A stretch of DNA of 64,000 nucleotides from a virus. Below, piece by piece: positions 57,335 to 64,000 of this stretch (positions within the stretch are counted from its first letter, which is position 1; the number at the start of each line of letters is the position of its first letter). The stretch is taken from positions 1 through 64,000 of the IMG/VR virus record IMGVR_UViG_3300031772_000003; one strand, given 5' to 3'. A model generated the notes under the pieces. It did not search any database. It saw nothing but the letters and a program-made list of their open reading frames with translations, and was not told the DNA's origin. The position numbers and the translations under genes are program-made.

Positions 57335-58861
57335 TCACTTGCCTTCGAGGCTAGACATGGCCTCCATGAGGGTCGGCACCCTGGCGGGCTTCACCTCTTC
57401 CACGACGGTCTTCGGCCCCTCTTTGGGGGCCTCCTTGGGATCAACGGCCTCCTTGATCGGCTTGGGGGCCGGCTTCGGGTCCGCTACGGGGGCGGGCTCG
57501 GGTGTCTCGGTGGGGGCCGGTGCCTCGTCTTCCATGAGCCTGGCCCGCAGCGCCCGCAGGAGGCGCAGCGACTCCGCGTACTTCGCCTCGGCGAGCCGAG
57601 CCCTCCGCTGCCACTTCACAGCGTCGGTGCGGAAATCCTCCGCGACGCGCTTCAGAGTGTCATAACGCTTCCCGCCCGCTCTGGCCTTGAGCTCATCGTT
57701 CTCGGCCTTGAGGGCCGCGACGCGCTCCGCAAGATGCACGGCGACCTCCGCGCCTGTTGCCGTCCCTGCCATTGCCGATCTCCTTGTCTCAGATTTGTGA
57801 CCGTCACCTACACTATACGCGCGAGCCTTGGAGCTCGGTTCCGGGGCTTTCGCTTCTACAAGCTTGGGGGCGGGGGGCTGTTTCGACTCCTTCGTCGGCT
57901 CTGCTTCCGCAGCCTCCTTCTCTTTGTGGGTCTTAGCGGCCTTATCCTCCTCCGGTTCTTTCTTGCCGCCGCCCACGAGGTCCGAGACTTTGCCGGCGAC
58001 GACCTTGCCGAGGGCCAGCAAACCCCCCCGCAGCTTCGAGCCATTGGGGCTATTGTCCGCGCCCAATCTGTCGAGAATGGTCATGACGCGGCTCAGAAGA
58101 TCGGCGAGAGGCCCAGCGGCCTTGCCGGTGTTGATCACGTCCTCAAGCTCGCGCACCAGGGCCTCAGCGGCGGTCACGGTCTCGGGGTCGACACCGTTGC
58201 CGCCTGGAGGCAGGGATCGCTCTTCAGGGGTTGGGGGCTCACCCGCGATCTCGATACCGCCCGCGGCGGGGATCTCACCGGCCTGCTCGCGGAGCCTATG
58301 GAGCGCTGCCATGACCGACTGGTCCGTCACGTAATCCCAAGTGGTGAGTTGGAAGTCGTCCTTCACGTCCTCGCAACCGTCGCCGCCGGGCATCGTTTCG
58401 CCGTCACCCCGTGAAGAGCATCCTACAGCGCATCCGCACCTGAGAAACTCCTCCAGCGTCAAGCCCTCATGGGTACGGAATACCAGGATGTCGCCCACGA
58501 CATAGTCACCGGGCTCGACCCCGGATTTGTGGCCGGGACCAACTGCCTCGATATGCACGGCCTCGATGAGGTGGCTGCCCTTGGAGAGGTCAGAGGTCCC
58601 GCTCGCGGGATGCTCCAACTGGCCAATGACGCGGCGCTCCGCGAGCCGACGCATAAAGGGGCTATCGGCCTTGAAGTTGTTCTCCCATACGCTGCGGCCA
58701 TAGCGCCGCTTATTGGCGTTGGGCTTGCCCACGGCTTGGAGGATCTGGTTCTTGAGCCGGAGCCTGGGAACGCCGTCGCCGAAGGCGGAGCGATCCCACT
58801 CCATCTGGACCGGCTTAGCGAAGAATGGGGCAGTACGCTCGGTAATTATTCCGCGTGGCAT
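57335..58861 (-). CDS. Prohead protease fused to a coiled-coil scaffold, 508 aa
   Basis: ATG at 58861 with GGAGG upstream. Residues about 20-180 resemble T4 gp21-type serine prohead proteases: the His in GQLEHP and the Ser in CSSRGDG are the likely catalytic pair. Residues about 200-290 are helical and acidic, and residues 300-505 are a Pro/Lys/Glu-rich disordered section plus a coiled coil, as in gp22-like scaffolds. In T4 these are separate genes. Upstream of the capsid gene as expected. Confidence 0.8.
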   Translation of the reverse strand: MPRGIITERTAPFFAKPVQMEWDRSAFGDGVPRLRLKNQILQAVGKPNANKRRYGRSVWENNFKADSPFMRRLAERRVIGQLEHPASGTSDLSKGSHLIEAVHIEAVGPGHKSGVEPGDYVVGDILVFRTHEGLTLEEFLRCGCAVGCSSRGDGETMPGGDGCEDVKDDFQLTTWDYVTDQSVMAALHRLREQAGEIPAAGGIEIAGEPPTPEERSLPPGGNGVDPETVTAAEALVRELEDVINTGKAAGPLADLLSRVMTILDRLGADNSPNGSKLRGGLLALGKVVAGKVSDLVGGGKKEPEEDKAAKTHKEKEAAEAEPTKESKQPPAPKLVEAKAPEPSSKARAYSVGDGHKSETRRSAMAGTATGAEVAVHLAERVAALKAENDELKARAGGKRYDTLKRVAEDFRTDAVKWQRRARLAEAKYAESLRLLRALRARLMEDEAPAPTETPEPAPVADPKPAPKPIKEAVDPKEAPKEGPKTVVEEVKPARVPTLMEAMSSLEGK

Positions 58862-59111
58862 TCGGCAGGTCCTCCGGTGAGATCCACTCGTGCGTATGCT
58901 CCTGGGGATCATACGCCACGGTGTAGAAGTTCCAAACATAGTCTACTGTGAAACCGGGATCGACGTTTCCAAGACTCCACAGCCAAGCCACGAGATCGTC
59001 GGGCACAAGGTCGTAGCTCGACCCGTCGGGGAGCCAGACCGTGATGGCCCTGCCGCCGTGCCTACGGGTGAGGTACAGCGTCCCCGACAGCGCCACGTCT
59101 CGGGGCGGCAT
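58815..59111 (-). CDS. Hypothetical protein, 98 aa
   Basis: ATG at 59111 without a clear ribosome binding site; both ends overlap its neighbours by about 50 bases. Beta-rich and Trp-rich (RAITVWLPDGSSYDLVPDDL, then WLWSLGNVDPG). No family recognised. Probably translated by coupling. Confidence 0.55.
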   Translation of the reverse strand: MPPRDVALSGTLYLTRRHGGRAITVWLPDGSSYDLVPDDLVAWLWSLGNVDPGFTVDYVWNFYTVAYDPQEHTHEWISPEDLPNATRNNYRAYCPILR

Positions 59112-59823
59112 GATCGGGATCGGTGCCAAAGACCGCCTCCTCGTACAAGGCTGTGAGAGCCGCGGCTTCATCCACCCTTCCCATCTTCGGCTCCCTGCAC
59201 TTGGGGCACACCGGGGTCTGGCCGATTGGAGCGAGGACGGTGGTGCCGCAGTTGGGGCAGACCCACCGCTTCTGATTCGATACCGCATTGGCGTTGGGTA
59301 TGGGTGCGACCTCGGCCACAGCGGCCTCACAGAGAGCCTCCGGGGGCATGCCTGCGAGGAGCAGATCGAACGATTCGAGGCCAAGCCGCTTCTTGACGAC
59401 GCCCATGATGTAGGCCCACTTATCCCCAACCTTGGCCTTCTTCTGTGCAGGCAGGCCATCGTACCGTTTCGCCGTCTCATCCCAATACCGCTTCACCACG
59501 GGCAGGGACTTACCCGCATCCTTGGCGAGGCTGCGGACGTTGGCGGGGGGGCTGAGGCCCTTGCGCTTCTTCTTGGCTTCACTGGGCCCAGCAGGCTCTA
59601 GTTCCCTATCGAGGGCGGAGCAGCGCCAATCCACCCCATTGAGTACCACATCGACACAGTTGAAATTGCCCCCACGTCCTCTGACTGGGGGTACATCGAC
59701 CGCTCCTATGATACCTGCCATACCCGCAGGGAGAATCACGGATGGCCGCCCCGCGTACCCAGAGTAGTAGGGTACACGATCTATTCGCAGCCGAACGCGA
59801 TCTCCGACTCTGAACTTACTCAT
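59062..59823 (-). CDS. Zinc-ribbon virion-region protein, 253 aa
   Basis: ATG at 59823 with GAGGA upstream; earlier in-frame starts lie in the previous gene. N-terminal SH3-like strands (SKFRVGDRVRLRIDR, GMAGIIGAVD), a Lys-rich middle (EAKKKRKG), a helical AKRYDGLPAQKKAKVGDKW segment, and a CPNC...CPKC ribbon near the C-terminus. Role unknown; could be an internal head or packaging factor. Confidence 0.65.
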   Translation of the reverse strand: MSKFRVGDRVRLRIDRVPYYSGYAGRPSVILPAGMAGIIGAVDVPPVRGRGGNFNCVDVVLNGVDWRCSALDRELEPAGPSEAKKKRKGLSPPANVRSLAKDAGKSLPVVKRYWDETAKRYDGLPAQKKAKVGDKWAYIMGVVKKRLGLESFDLLLAGMPPEALCEAAVAEVAPIPNANAVSNQKRWVCPNCGTTVLAPIGQTPVCPKCREPKMGRVDEAAALTALYEEAVFGTDPDHAAPRRGAVGDAVPHP

Positions 59824-59830
59824 TCGTTCC

Positions 59831-60223
59831 TCACGACCCCACAATACCTTCGCGGGGGTGTTCGGGGTACTGGACACGGGTGATCCATACGTTCCCCGTT
59901 GCCTCCGCGGGGGTGCCGGGCATGGCGGTTCCCGTTGCCACCTCAATGCCTACGTACTTCCGGGCCGAGGTGGTGAGAATGGCTACGCGGGCATGCCCCA
60001 CAAGCGTCATTTGGAGCAGACCTGATGCGGCAGTTGTGGAGAATGGTAGGTCATCCCATGTCCCCGTTGCTCCCGTGTCACTATCGCCAAGGGCGAATGT
60101 GACAGGCGTAGCGTCTTTGTTCTGAATGAACAGGGCGACCCCACTGACATCGAATGGGTAGTCATAAGGCCAGATGTAGTCACCATGGACGTGGATGAGT
60201 TCACGAGAAGTTGGCAGATTCAT
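59831..60223 (-). CDS. Beta-rich virion-region protein, 130 aa
   Basis: ATG at 60223 with GAGG upstream. The first 46 residues (HVHGDYIWPYDYPFD, then VALFIQNKDATPVTFALG) are shared with the shorter 54-aa paralogue at 61036-61200. The rest is a beta-sandwich-like sequence. Possibly a decoration protein; function unknown. Confidence 0.65.
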   Translation of the reverse strand: MNLPTSRELIHVHGDYIWPYDYPFDVSGVALFIQNKDATPVTFALGDSDTGATGTWDDLPFSTTAASGLLQMTLVGHARVAILTTSARKYVGIEVATGTAMPGTPAEATGNVWITRVQYPEHPREGIVGS

Positions 60224-60231
60224 CGGTTACC

Positions 60232-61023
60232 TCACTGTTCGTAAGTATTAGACCAAAGCTCCTGTCCATCAGGACCGGAGACTCGAATGAGCGCACTGGA
60301 CCCATCCTCTGAGCCGATGACATCAATCTCAAGGCAGTCCGCCACACCACCCCTATCACGGGCTTTCACCCGAATAGTCATCTGTCCCGACCTGCTTCTA
60401 GGTCCTGTAGCAGCCTTACGCTGCCCATCTACGTCTACAGTGACCCAAGCTGGGCGGACAAACTGGATTTCTGTGAGAGGCTCTTGTTCATCAAGCCCCG
60501 TCTCTTGATCCTTATCTGTCACCCTGAGCATAGGGGGGCGTTTGATACAGAGGACATGATCAACGGCTTCTTCGATAGGGTCATGACGCATTGACATTCC
60601 CTCTTTGGGTTTTCTACCGAACGGGTGAATGAAGTCCCTACTGGCGGGGCAGGGGATGTCACTTGCATGGTACTTGGCGTGCGGGGGTGCCATGCCCCAC
60701 TTATTGAGGTGGATCGTCTGCCCGCACTCCGGGCACTTGATCCATTCCCCGTCAGCGCTCCGGCGCTCCATGGCTTCTTCGATGGGGTCTTTACGGCTTT
60801 GCATTGGACTAGACTCCCCGACACCACGGCGTCTCCCTGCCTTACTGGGGCGGGAGAACACGAGTAAGTCCGGCGACGACTGCTCTATTTTCCACCCCGC
60901 TGCTTGGAGCCGCTCCGCTTCATCGAAGCCCTGTGACGTTCGGAGGTCAACCCTGCGATACTCGTAATCGCCGGGCATCCTGGGATAGCTGGGGTCCATT
61001 TCTTCAATTGGGTCACGAGGCAT
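60232..61023 (-). CDS. IEE-tagged protein that looks like three fused genes, 263 aa
   Basis: ATG at 61023. Three segments each begin with a Met-rich start and a D-P-I-E-E motif: MPRDPIEEMD at residue 1, MQSRKDPIEEAM at about 74 and MSMRHDPIEEAV at about 143. The second segment holds a CPECG zinc ribbon. The third (residues about 143-263) is paralogous to 61197-61538. The motif I-E-E followed by A matches the (L/I)-x-E cleavage signal of T4-type prohead proteases and resembles capsid-targeting peptides. Possibly internal head proteins. Confidence 0.7.
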   Translation of the reverse strand: MPRDPIEEMDPSYPRMPGDYEYRRVDLRTSQGFDEAERLQAAGWKIEQSSPDLLVFSRPSKAGRRRGVGESSPMQSRKDPIEEAMERRSADGEWIKCPECGQTIHLNKWGMAPPHAKYHASDIPCPASRDFIHPFGRKPKEGMSMRHDPIEEAVDHVLCIKRPPMLRVTDKDQETGLDEQEPLTEIQFVRPAWVTVDVDGQRKAATGPRSRSGQMTIRVKARDRGGVADCLEIDVIGSEDGSSALIRVSGPDGQELWSNTYEQ

Positions 61024-61035
61024 CCGAAAGACTCC

Positions 61036-61200
61036 CTAATCAAAGTACTTACTAACCACATTGCCAAGAGCGAAGGTGACGGGAGTAGCATCCTTGTTCT
61101 GAATGAACAAGGCAACCCCACTGGCATCGAATGGATAATCATAAGGCCAGATGTGGCTGCCGTGGACGTGGACTTGATCACGAAGGGTTGGCTGGTTCAT
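61036..61200 (-). CDS. Truncated paralogue of the 130-aa protein, 54 aa
   Basis: ATG overlaps the previous stop. The sequence matches residues 5-46 of 59831-60223 closely and then ends after a short unique tail (NVVSKYFD). Either a functional short version or a decayed copy of a duplicated unit. Confidence 0.65.
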   Translation of the reverse strand: MNQPTLRDQVHVHGSHIWPYDYPFDASGVALFIQNKDATPVTFALGNVVSKYFD

Positions 61201-61538
61201 TGCTCGTAAGTCTCCGACCAAATGACATTGTTGTCGGGCCCGACGACTTGGACCTCGGTCGTCTCCCTGTCGGCGTTGACGAAGACGTTGAGGCACTGCT
61301 CGATCTGGCCGCGGTTGCGGACCTGAAGACTGATGCCCATTTCGCCCTCGCGCCCTCCGGGACCCGTGGCGCATCTTTGGACCCCATCGGCGACGACGGT
61401 AACCCATGCGGGCCTCACCGCCTCGTCAAGTGGCCCAAGTCCCGTCTCCTGATCCCCCTCACGGACACGGAGCATGTGGGGGCTTCGGATACCCAGCACA
61501 CGGTCAACGGCTTCCTCAATCCAGTCACGCTTTGACAT
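61197..61538 (-). CDS. IEE-tagged protein, 113 aa
   Basis: ATG at 61538. Begins MSKRDWIEEAVDRVLGI, then a beta-rich domain ending in SETYEQ, paralogous to the last third of the 263-aa protein (ending SNTYEQ). The I-E-E-A tag fits a protease-processed capsid-targeting peptide. Confidence 0.7.
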   Translation of the reverse strand: MSKRDWIEEAVDRVLGIRSPHMLRVREGDQETGLGPLDEAVRPAWVTVVADGVQRCATGPGGREGEMGISLQVRNRGQIEQCLNVFVNADRETTEVQVVGPDNNVIWSETYEQ

Positions 61539-61556
61539 TGCTCTCTCTCTCTTCGG

Positions 61557-63455
61557 TTACCGGAAGTACTTGGCGATGACGGTCCCGATCTTCGCCACGT
61601 CCGTGGGCTCAGGGGTCGGCATTGGAGGCATCGGCTCGGGGGCCGGTTCCCTATGGGGGGGTGGGGCCACCGGGCTGGGCGGCATCGGGGGCATAGGCGG
61701 CATCGCCTCGTCCTCAATCTCCTCCTCCCCCTTCGGGGGAGGAGAGCCCGCGGCTAGAGCAGCGGGGAGTGAATCGGAGAGGTCGGACTCGAATCCCTCG
61801 TCCGCGGCGGCCTGAAGCGCCTTGGACAAGGCGTCGAGCTTCAGCACGATCTCCTCGCCCTTCTTGGTCGTGATCTTCAATGCCCCTGCATCCTGGAGGC
61901 CGCCCACGAGTTTGCCAAGATCGCCCTTGAGCCCAAGCTCCTCATGGGCAGACTGGAGTTTGGTGTTGAAGTCAGCAAAGGAGCCGCACCATGTCTTGGT
62001 CTCGGCTTCTACTAGCCCCTCGCCCAGGTGACGGACGGTGACGATGCACCAACGGAGGGGGCCACGTATTAGACCAACAACCGTCTCTCCTCGGGATACG
62101 ACCGTAGTGCCCCATGCACCCCCCGCAGATTTGGTTTGAAACCCCTTATCCCGAAGGGCGTCAATCGCATCCTCCACGTCCAAGTGGACCTTGAAGTAGT
62201 CACTGCCGCCCTCGTGGATTTCAACTCCCATTCCCTGGAACAAGTACCGAGCGGACTTGAGCGAATCCACCTGCCCCGCTGAAACCGGGAGTGCCTCGTT
62301 GCAGGACTCAGTGATGGCGGGACCCCAGAGGTCATCGGCATTGCAGGCAGCCGCGGCGTTGCAGATGGAGCATTGGGATTCCGTAATCCCCTGCCGCTCG
62401 ACCCACCTGCCGAGCTTGTGGCCGTGCGCCGCAGCAACAGCCTCAGCAACGGAGAGGAGAGATTCGGTGAGGGGGTTATCAGCAGCATGGGACACCACCG
62501 CCTCACCCGTATGTTTCAGCGGGATTCCTTGTGCCTGTTTGTTACGGCATTGGTTGCAGAGCCCTTTGCCAGCGCATACGAGGCAACCCGGCACCCCACA
62601 AGTACTGCCACAACCGGGGCAGCCCCGCTTGCGCTCAGTCAGCCTTCCCTCCGGCACCGTGACGTTGCAGAAGTAGCAGTAGTTCGTGGGATCGAGGGGG
62701 CCGCTGCACGTGGGGCAGAGCCGTGCCGCTTTGGATTCGCGGCGCAGTGGCCGTGGGGGGCCCAACCGATCGGGACCAATCTGTGTGGTGATGAGGCGCA
62801 GGATCGCAATGGTCGCCGCCTTGGGGTCCATGCGGCCCTCGGCCACGGCATGGACGATGGGGCCGATCTTGTCCTCCATAGGGCCGTCTTCAGTGAGCCT
62901 GTTGTCCGGGACGTCTTCCTTGCAGAGGATGCAGCGGTTGGCGACCATCGGGGACTTGCAGTTGGGGCAGAGGTGGGCGGCCTGGGACTCTCCAAGGAGC
63001 CTGCCCACGGCCTGCTCCAAGTCCTCGCCCCGCTCCACGGCGGCGATGGCCTCGGCCACAATGCCCTCGGCGCTCTCATCGAGGGGTACGACATCGGTGC
63101 TGCTGCACCGCGCGCACTTCCCGGCTTCACCCAACCACTTGGCCCCACACTTCTGGCAGCCTGCAGCCAACGGGGGCTTCGCCCCGACCGGAGCCGGGGG
63201 CGAGGAGGGGAGACCCCCGGCTGCCGGTGGGGCCGGGGCCACGGGCCCCGTCGGTGGACGGCCTGGGACGCGGGGCCGAGGGGGCCTGCCTGCACCCTCG
63301 GGCTCCTCGGCACCCGCCTCTGGCGGTGCGAGTATGGCGGTGAGGTTGAACTTGGTCCCGCACTTGGGGCACACCAGAGTCGCCGCCTCCGTGAGGTCGA
63401 AGGCGTCGAATGGGGACGCGACGTTGCAGTGCGGGCAGGCCACGGCTGGACTCAT
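61557..63455 (-). CDS. Multi-zinc-ribbon protein, 632 aa
   Basis: ATG at 63455 with AGGAG seven bases upstream; upstream in-frame starts lie in the previous gene. At least six Cys-pair modules appear in the first 370 residues: CPHC/CPKCG, CQKCGAKW...CARC, CPNC...CILC, CPTC...CYFC, a Cys-dense CPGCGSTCGVPGCLVC, and CSIC. The C-terminal 250 residues are mixed alpha/beta and end in a Pro-rich acidic linker with a short KIGTVIAKYF helix. The ribbons may bind nucleic acid or act as a spacer; no enzyme motif is seen. Confidence 0.75.
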   Translation of the reverse strand: MSPAVACPHCNVASPFDAFDLTEAATLVCPKCGTKFNLTAILAPPEAGAEEPEGAGRPPRPRVPGRPPTGPVAPAPPAAGGLPSSPPAPVGAKPPLAAGCQKCGAKWLGEAGKCARCSSTDVVPLDESAEGIVAEAIAAVERGEDLEQAVGRLLGESQAAHLCPNCKSPMVANRCILCKEDVPDNRLTEDGPMEDKIGPIVHAVAEGRMDPKAATIAILRLITTQIGPDRLGPPRPLRRESKAARLCPTCSGPLDPTNYCYFCNVTVPEGRLTERKRGCPGCGSTCGVPGCLVCAGKGLCNQCRNKQAQGIPLKHTGEAVVSHAADNPLTESLLSVAEAVAAAHGHKLGRWVERQGITESQCSICNAAAACNADDLWGPAITESCNEALPVSAGQVDSLKSARYLFQGMGVEIHEGGSDYFKVHLDVEDAIDALRDKGFQTKSAGGAWGTTVVSRGETVVGLIRGPLRWCIVTVRHLGEGLVEAETKTWCGSFADFNTKLQSAHEELGLKGDLGKLVGGLQDAGALKITTKKGEEIVLKLDALSKALQAAADEGFESDLSDSLPAALAAGSPPPKGEEEIEDEAMPPMPPMPPSPVAPPPHREPAPEPMPPMPTPEPTDVAKIGTVIAKYFR

Positions 63456-63465
63456 CAGCAAACTC

Positions 63466-63699
63466 CTAGCTTTCCCACTGACTCGATGGGCCGTAGGGCA
63501 GGGCCTCACGGGCATGAATGAGGTTGGAGCGGAACTCTCGCATTGCCATTGACATCGTGCTGTCACCCGCCGCGGTCTCGTAGACGTAGGTGCGGTCGAT
63601 CAAGAATGAGAGGGTACGGCGGACGCATGCCAAGTCCTCATCGGGTACATCCGCTTCACTGAGCAGATGATCCACGGCTTCCTCGATGAGGTCTCGCAT
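63466..63699 (-). CDS. IEE-tagged small protein, 77 aa
   Basis: ATG at 63699 with AGGAG seven bases upstream, overlapping the previous stop. Begins MRDLIEEAVDHLLSEADV, then helical segments (LACVRRTLSFLIDR, MREFRSNLIHA). Shares the I-E-E-A motif with neighbours. Function unknown. Confidence 0.65.
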   Translation of the reverse strand: MRDLIEEAVDHLLSEADVPDEDLACVRRTLSFLIDRTYVYETAAGDSTMSMAMREFRSNLIHAREALPYGPSSQWES

Positions 63700-64000
63700 C
63701 AGATCACTCCTGGCTCGGCGTCGCCGGCCATCGGCACCTCGATGTCCACGAGCCCCATAGGCTCCACGGCCTGGGGAACATTGGATGTCTTGGTCAGGGT
63801 CAGGGCCCACCCCGTCTTTTCCTCCCCACCGGTCTGGGCCGCCTGGACATCGAAGCCTCTGGTCTTAGCATACTGGGAGAGGGTGTCAAGGACGCTTTGT
63901 GACACATCGGGGTAGAAGTAGAGGACGATGACGGAGTTATCGACGCTGAGGTCAGCCCCCGCATATTGGGGCAGGACGCGGAGGCCGTTGATATGCAGCA
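63699..64000 (-). CDS. Hypothetical protein, N-terminus beyond the window edge
   Basis: The open frame extends off the right edge; the visible part (about 99 codons) includes LHINGLRVLPQYAGAD and a strand-rich SVIVLYFYPD, then helices and a C-terminal VDIEVPMAGD. No family recognised. The stop overlaps the next gene's ATG (TGATG). Confidence 0.65.
   Translation of the reverse strand, partial: LHINGLRVLPQYAGADLSVDNSVIVLYFYPDVSQSVLDTLSQYAKTRGFDVQAAQTGGEEKTGWALTLTKTSNVPQAVEPMGLVDIEVPMAGDAEPGVI

Overview
The window is the interior of a large, GC-rich genome of a tailed phage (or prophage) with a contractile tail. Essentially every credible gene reads on the minus strand, start and stop codons commonly overlap (ATGA, GTGA, TGATG), and most starts have a clear AGGAG-type ribosome binding site. 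Transcription therefore runs from the right edge (position 64000) to the left. TGA is used as an ordinary stop throughout. The host cannot be named from the sequence. One secreted protein (30688-31332) resembles small secreted proteins of Planctomycetes/Verrucomicrobia, which is only a weak hint.

Right to left, the layout is as follows. (1) 63.7-57.3 kb: small zinc-ribbon and IEE-tagged proteins, a duplicated two-gene unit, then a prohead protease fused to a coiled-coil scaffold. (2) 57.2-55.7 kb: a T4 gp23-like major capsid protein. (3) 55.5-49.3 kb: virion and neck genes, a LamG-like lectin, and a cluster of small membrane/lipoprotein genes. (4) 49.3-46.1 kb: tail sheath, tail tube and a tail-assembly-chaperone-like gene with a probable programmed frameshift. 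(5) 46.0-38.0 kb: tape measure, hub, spike, gp25-like and gpJ-like baseplate genes; the gpJ-like gene carries an intein. (6) 38.0-35.4 kb: two paralogous tail proteins with very cysteine-rich tracts, one also collagen-like.

Directly downstream of the tail genes (35.4-21.3 kb) lies a protein-modification-like island. It holds a methyltransferase-GT25-GT4 fusion, a GT4, two radical SAM enzymes (one SPASM type with an HNH intein), GT9 and GT2 glycosyltransferases and a DUF115-like protein, mixed with zinc-binding and unknown small genes. A sigma-70-like factor (20.1 kb) and an AAA+/DUF3150-like/VWA module (19.6-14.3 kb) follow; the AAA+ protein has Walker B before Walker A and an intein at sensor 1. 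A PurA-family protein, a coiled-coil protein and an HNH protein come next. The last 9 kb contain replication genes (SF2 helicase, DnaB-like helicase, primase) and two copies of a leucine-rich-repeat protein.

Non-coding structure is unusually rich. There is a roughly 640-690 nt region dense in long perfect stems (10.75-11.44 kb), tRNA-Gly-like halves in permuted order (27.46-27.62 kb), a 19-bp leader motif repeated seven times upstream of genes, two arrays of the same short hairpin, a 28-bp perfect palindrome, and a 101-bp direct repeat.
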